DNA of 7,676 bases from an uncultured Rhodanobacteraceae bacterium. Its GTDB lineage: Bacteria > Pseudomonadota > Gammaproteobacteria > Xanthomonadales > Ahniellaceae. Below are positions 7,231 to 7,676 of this stretch, piece by piece. The translations under genes and the position numbers were made by a program. The notes beneath the pieces were generated by a model that saw nothing but the letters and a program-made list of their open reading frames with translations, did not search any database and was not told where the DNA came from. Where the stretch lies: NCBI GenBank assembly GCA_937873105.1, contig CALMWD010000270.1:1-7676 (forward strand), given 5' to 3'. Each line of letters begins with the position of its first letter. Position 1 is the first letter of the stretch.

Positions 7231-7676
7231 ATGAACCGCTTCCTGGTCTGGTTGAACAGCTTCGGCTCCCCCGAGAAATTCCATCGGGTGGCGCTGCGTT
7301 TCGAGCCCTGGCTGCTCGGTCTCGCGCTCGTCACCGGCGCCGTCGGCCTGTACCTGGGCCTGGTGAAGGCGCCGGCCGACTACCTGCAGGGCGAATCGGC
7401 GCGCATCATGTACATCCACATCCCGGCCGCCTGGATGTCTTTGTTCATCTACAGTTTCATGGCGTTTGCCGGCTTTTGCGCACTGGTCTGGCGCTTCAAG
7501 GTCGCGGAGCTGATGGCGATGGCCGCGGCCCCGATCGGCGCCGGATTCACCGCCGTGACCCTGATCACCGGCAGCCTCTGGGGCCGGCCGACCTGGGGCA
7601 CGTACTGGGTGTGGGACGCGCGCCTGACTTCGGAACTGGTGCTGCTGTTCCTGTTCTTCGGCGTGATCGGCCTGTA
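7231..7676 (+). CDS. ccmC: Heme transport protein CcmC, partial (C-terminus outside window)
   Basis: Inner-membrane heme-handling protein that presents heme to the chaperone CcmE. The first 148 codons are present; the usual length is about 245. The tryptophan-rich WWD motif on the periplasmic side is complete: SLWGRPTWGTYWVWDARLTS at 115-134. His63 in YIHIPAA corresponds to the first conserved axial His (His60 in E. coli), and the second (His184 in E. coli) lies past the edge. The conserved APADYLQG at 47-54 is also present. Hydrophobic segments are at about 26-45, 64-87 and 97-113, and a fourth begins near 134. The ATG at 7231 is preceded by GGAAA with a long 11-nt spacer. Another ATG at 7226 overlaps the ccmB stop but hits a stop after two codons. 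Downstream, ccmD to ccmH are expected from the System I gene order. Confidence 0.96.
   Translation, partial: MNRFLVWLNSFGSPEKFHRVALRFEPWLLGLALVTGAVGLYLGLVKAPADYLQGESARIMYIHIPAAWMSLFIYSFMAFAGFCALVWRFKVAELMAMAAAPIGAGFTAVTLITGSLWGRPTWGTYWVWDARLTSELVLLFLFFGVIGL

Noticed and set aside
7226..7234. ATG overlapping the ccmB stop as the ccmC start
   Set aside because: That frame reads one more codon and then TGA; the CcmC frame begins at 7231.

Overview
The window is 7.7 kb of dense, high-GC bacterial chromosome with strongly GC-biased third codon positions. The gene content (a bacterial kynurenine 3-monooxygenase, System I cytochrome c maturation genes, and a large secreted subtilase with tryptophan-rich C-terminal modules) suggests a gammaproteobacterium of the Xanthomonadaceae/Rhodanobacteraceae group. 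That placement is inferred from gene content and protein style only.

Layout: (1) 1-1163, plus strand: the C-terminal five-sixths of kynurenine 3-monooxygenase (kmo), cut by the window's left edge. (2) 1164-1204: a short convergent gap holding a perfect 12-bp hairpin. (3) 1205-5353, minus strand: one intact 1382-residue secreted S8 serine protease that fills more than half the window. Its order is signal peptide, propeptide, catalytic domain with inserted PA domain, Fn3-like domain, beta-rich region with an EF-hand-type loop, PPC-like domain, and two copies of an NP-SG-G / DG-W module. (4) 5354-5421: a 68-bp divergent intergenic region. (5) 5422-7676, plus strand: a tightly packed run of a DUF3293-like gene, ccmA, ccmB and the first two-thirds of ccmC, cut by the right edge.

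Three functional units sit side by side without an obvious shared job. kmo belongs to tryptophan breakdown, which in this bacterial group also feeds de novo NAD synthesis. The protease is an independently transcribed exoenzyme. CcmA, CcmB and CcmC belong to the inner-membrane machinery that delivers heme to CcmE for cytochrome c assembly, and ccmDEFGH would be expected just past the right edge.

I found no RNA genes, CRISPR arrays, insertion sequences, or signs of horizontal transfer. I did not find a convincing undescribed multi-gene system. The points most worth a second look are the C-terminal architecture of the protease, the poorly characterised small gene leading the ccm run, and the extreme codon bias that leaves a 4.4-kb antisense frame open.
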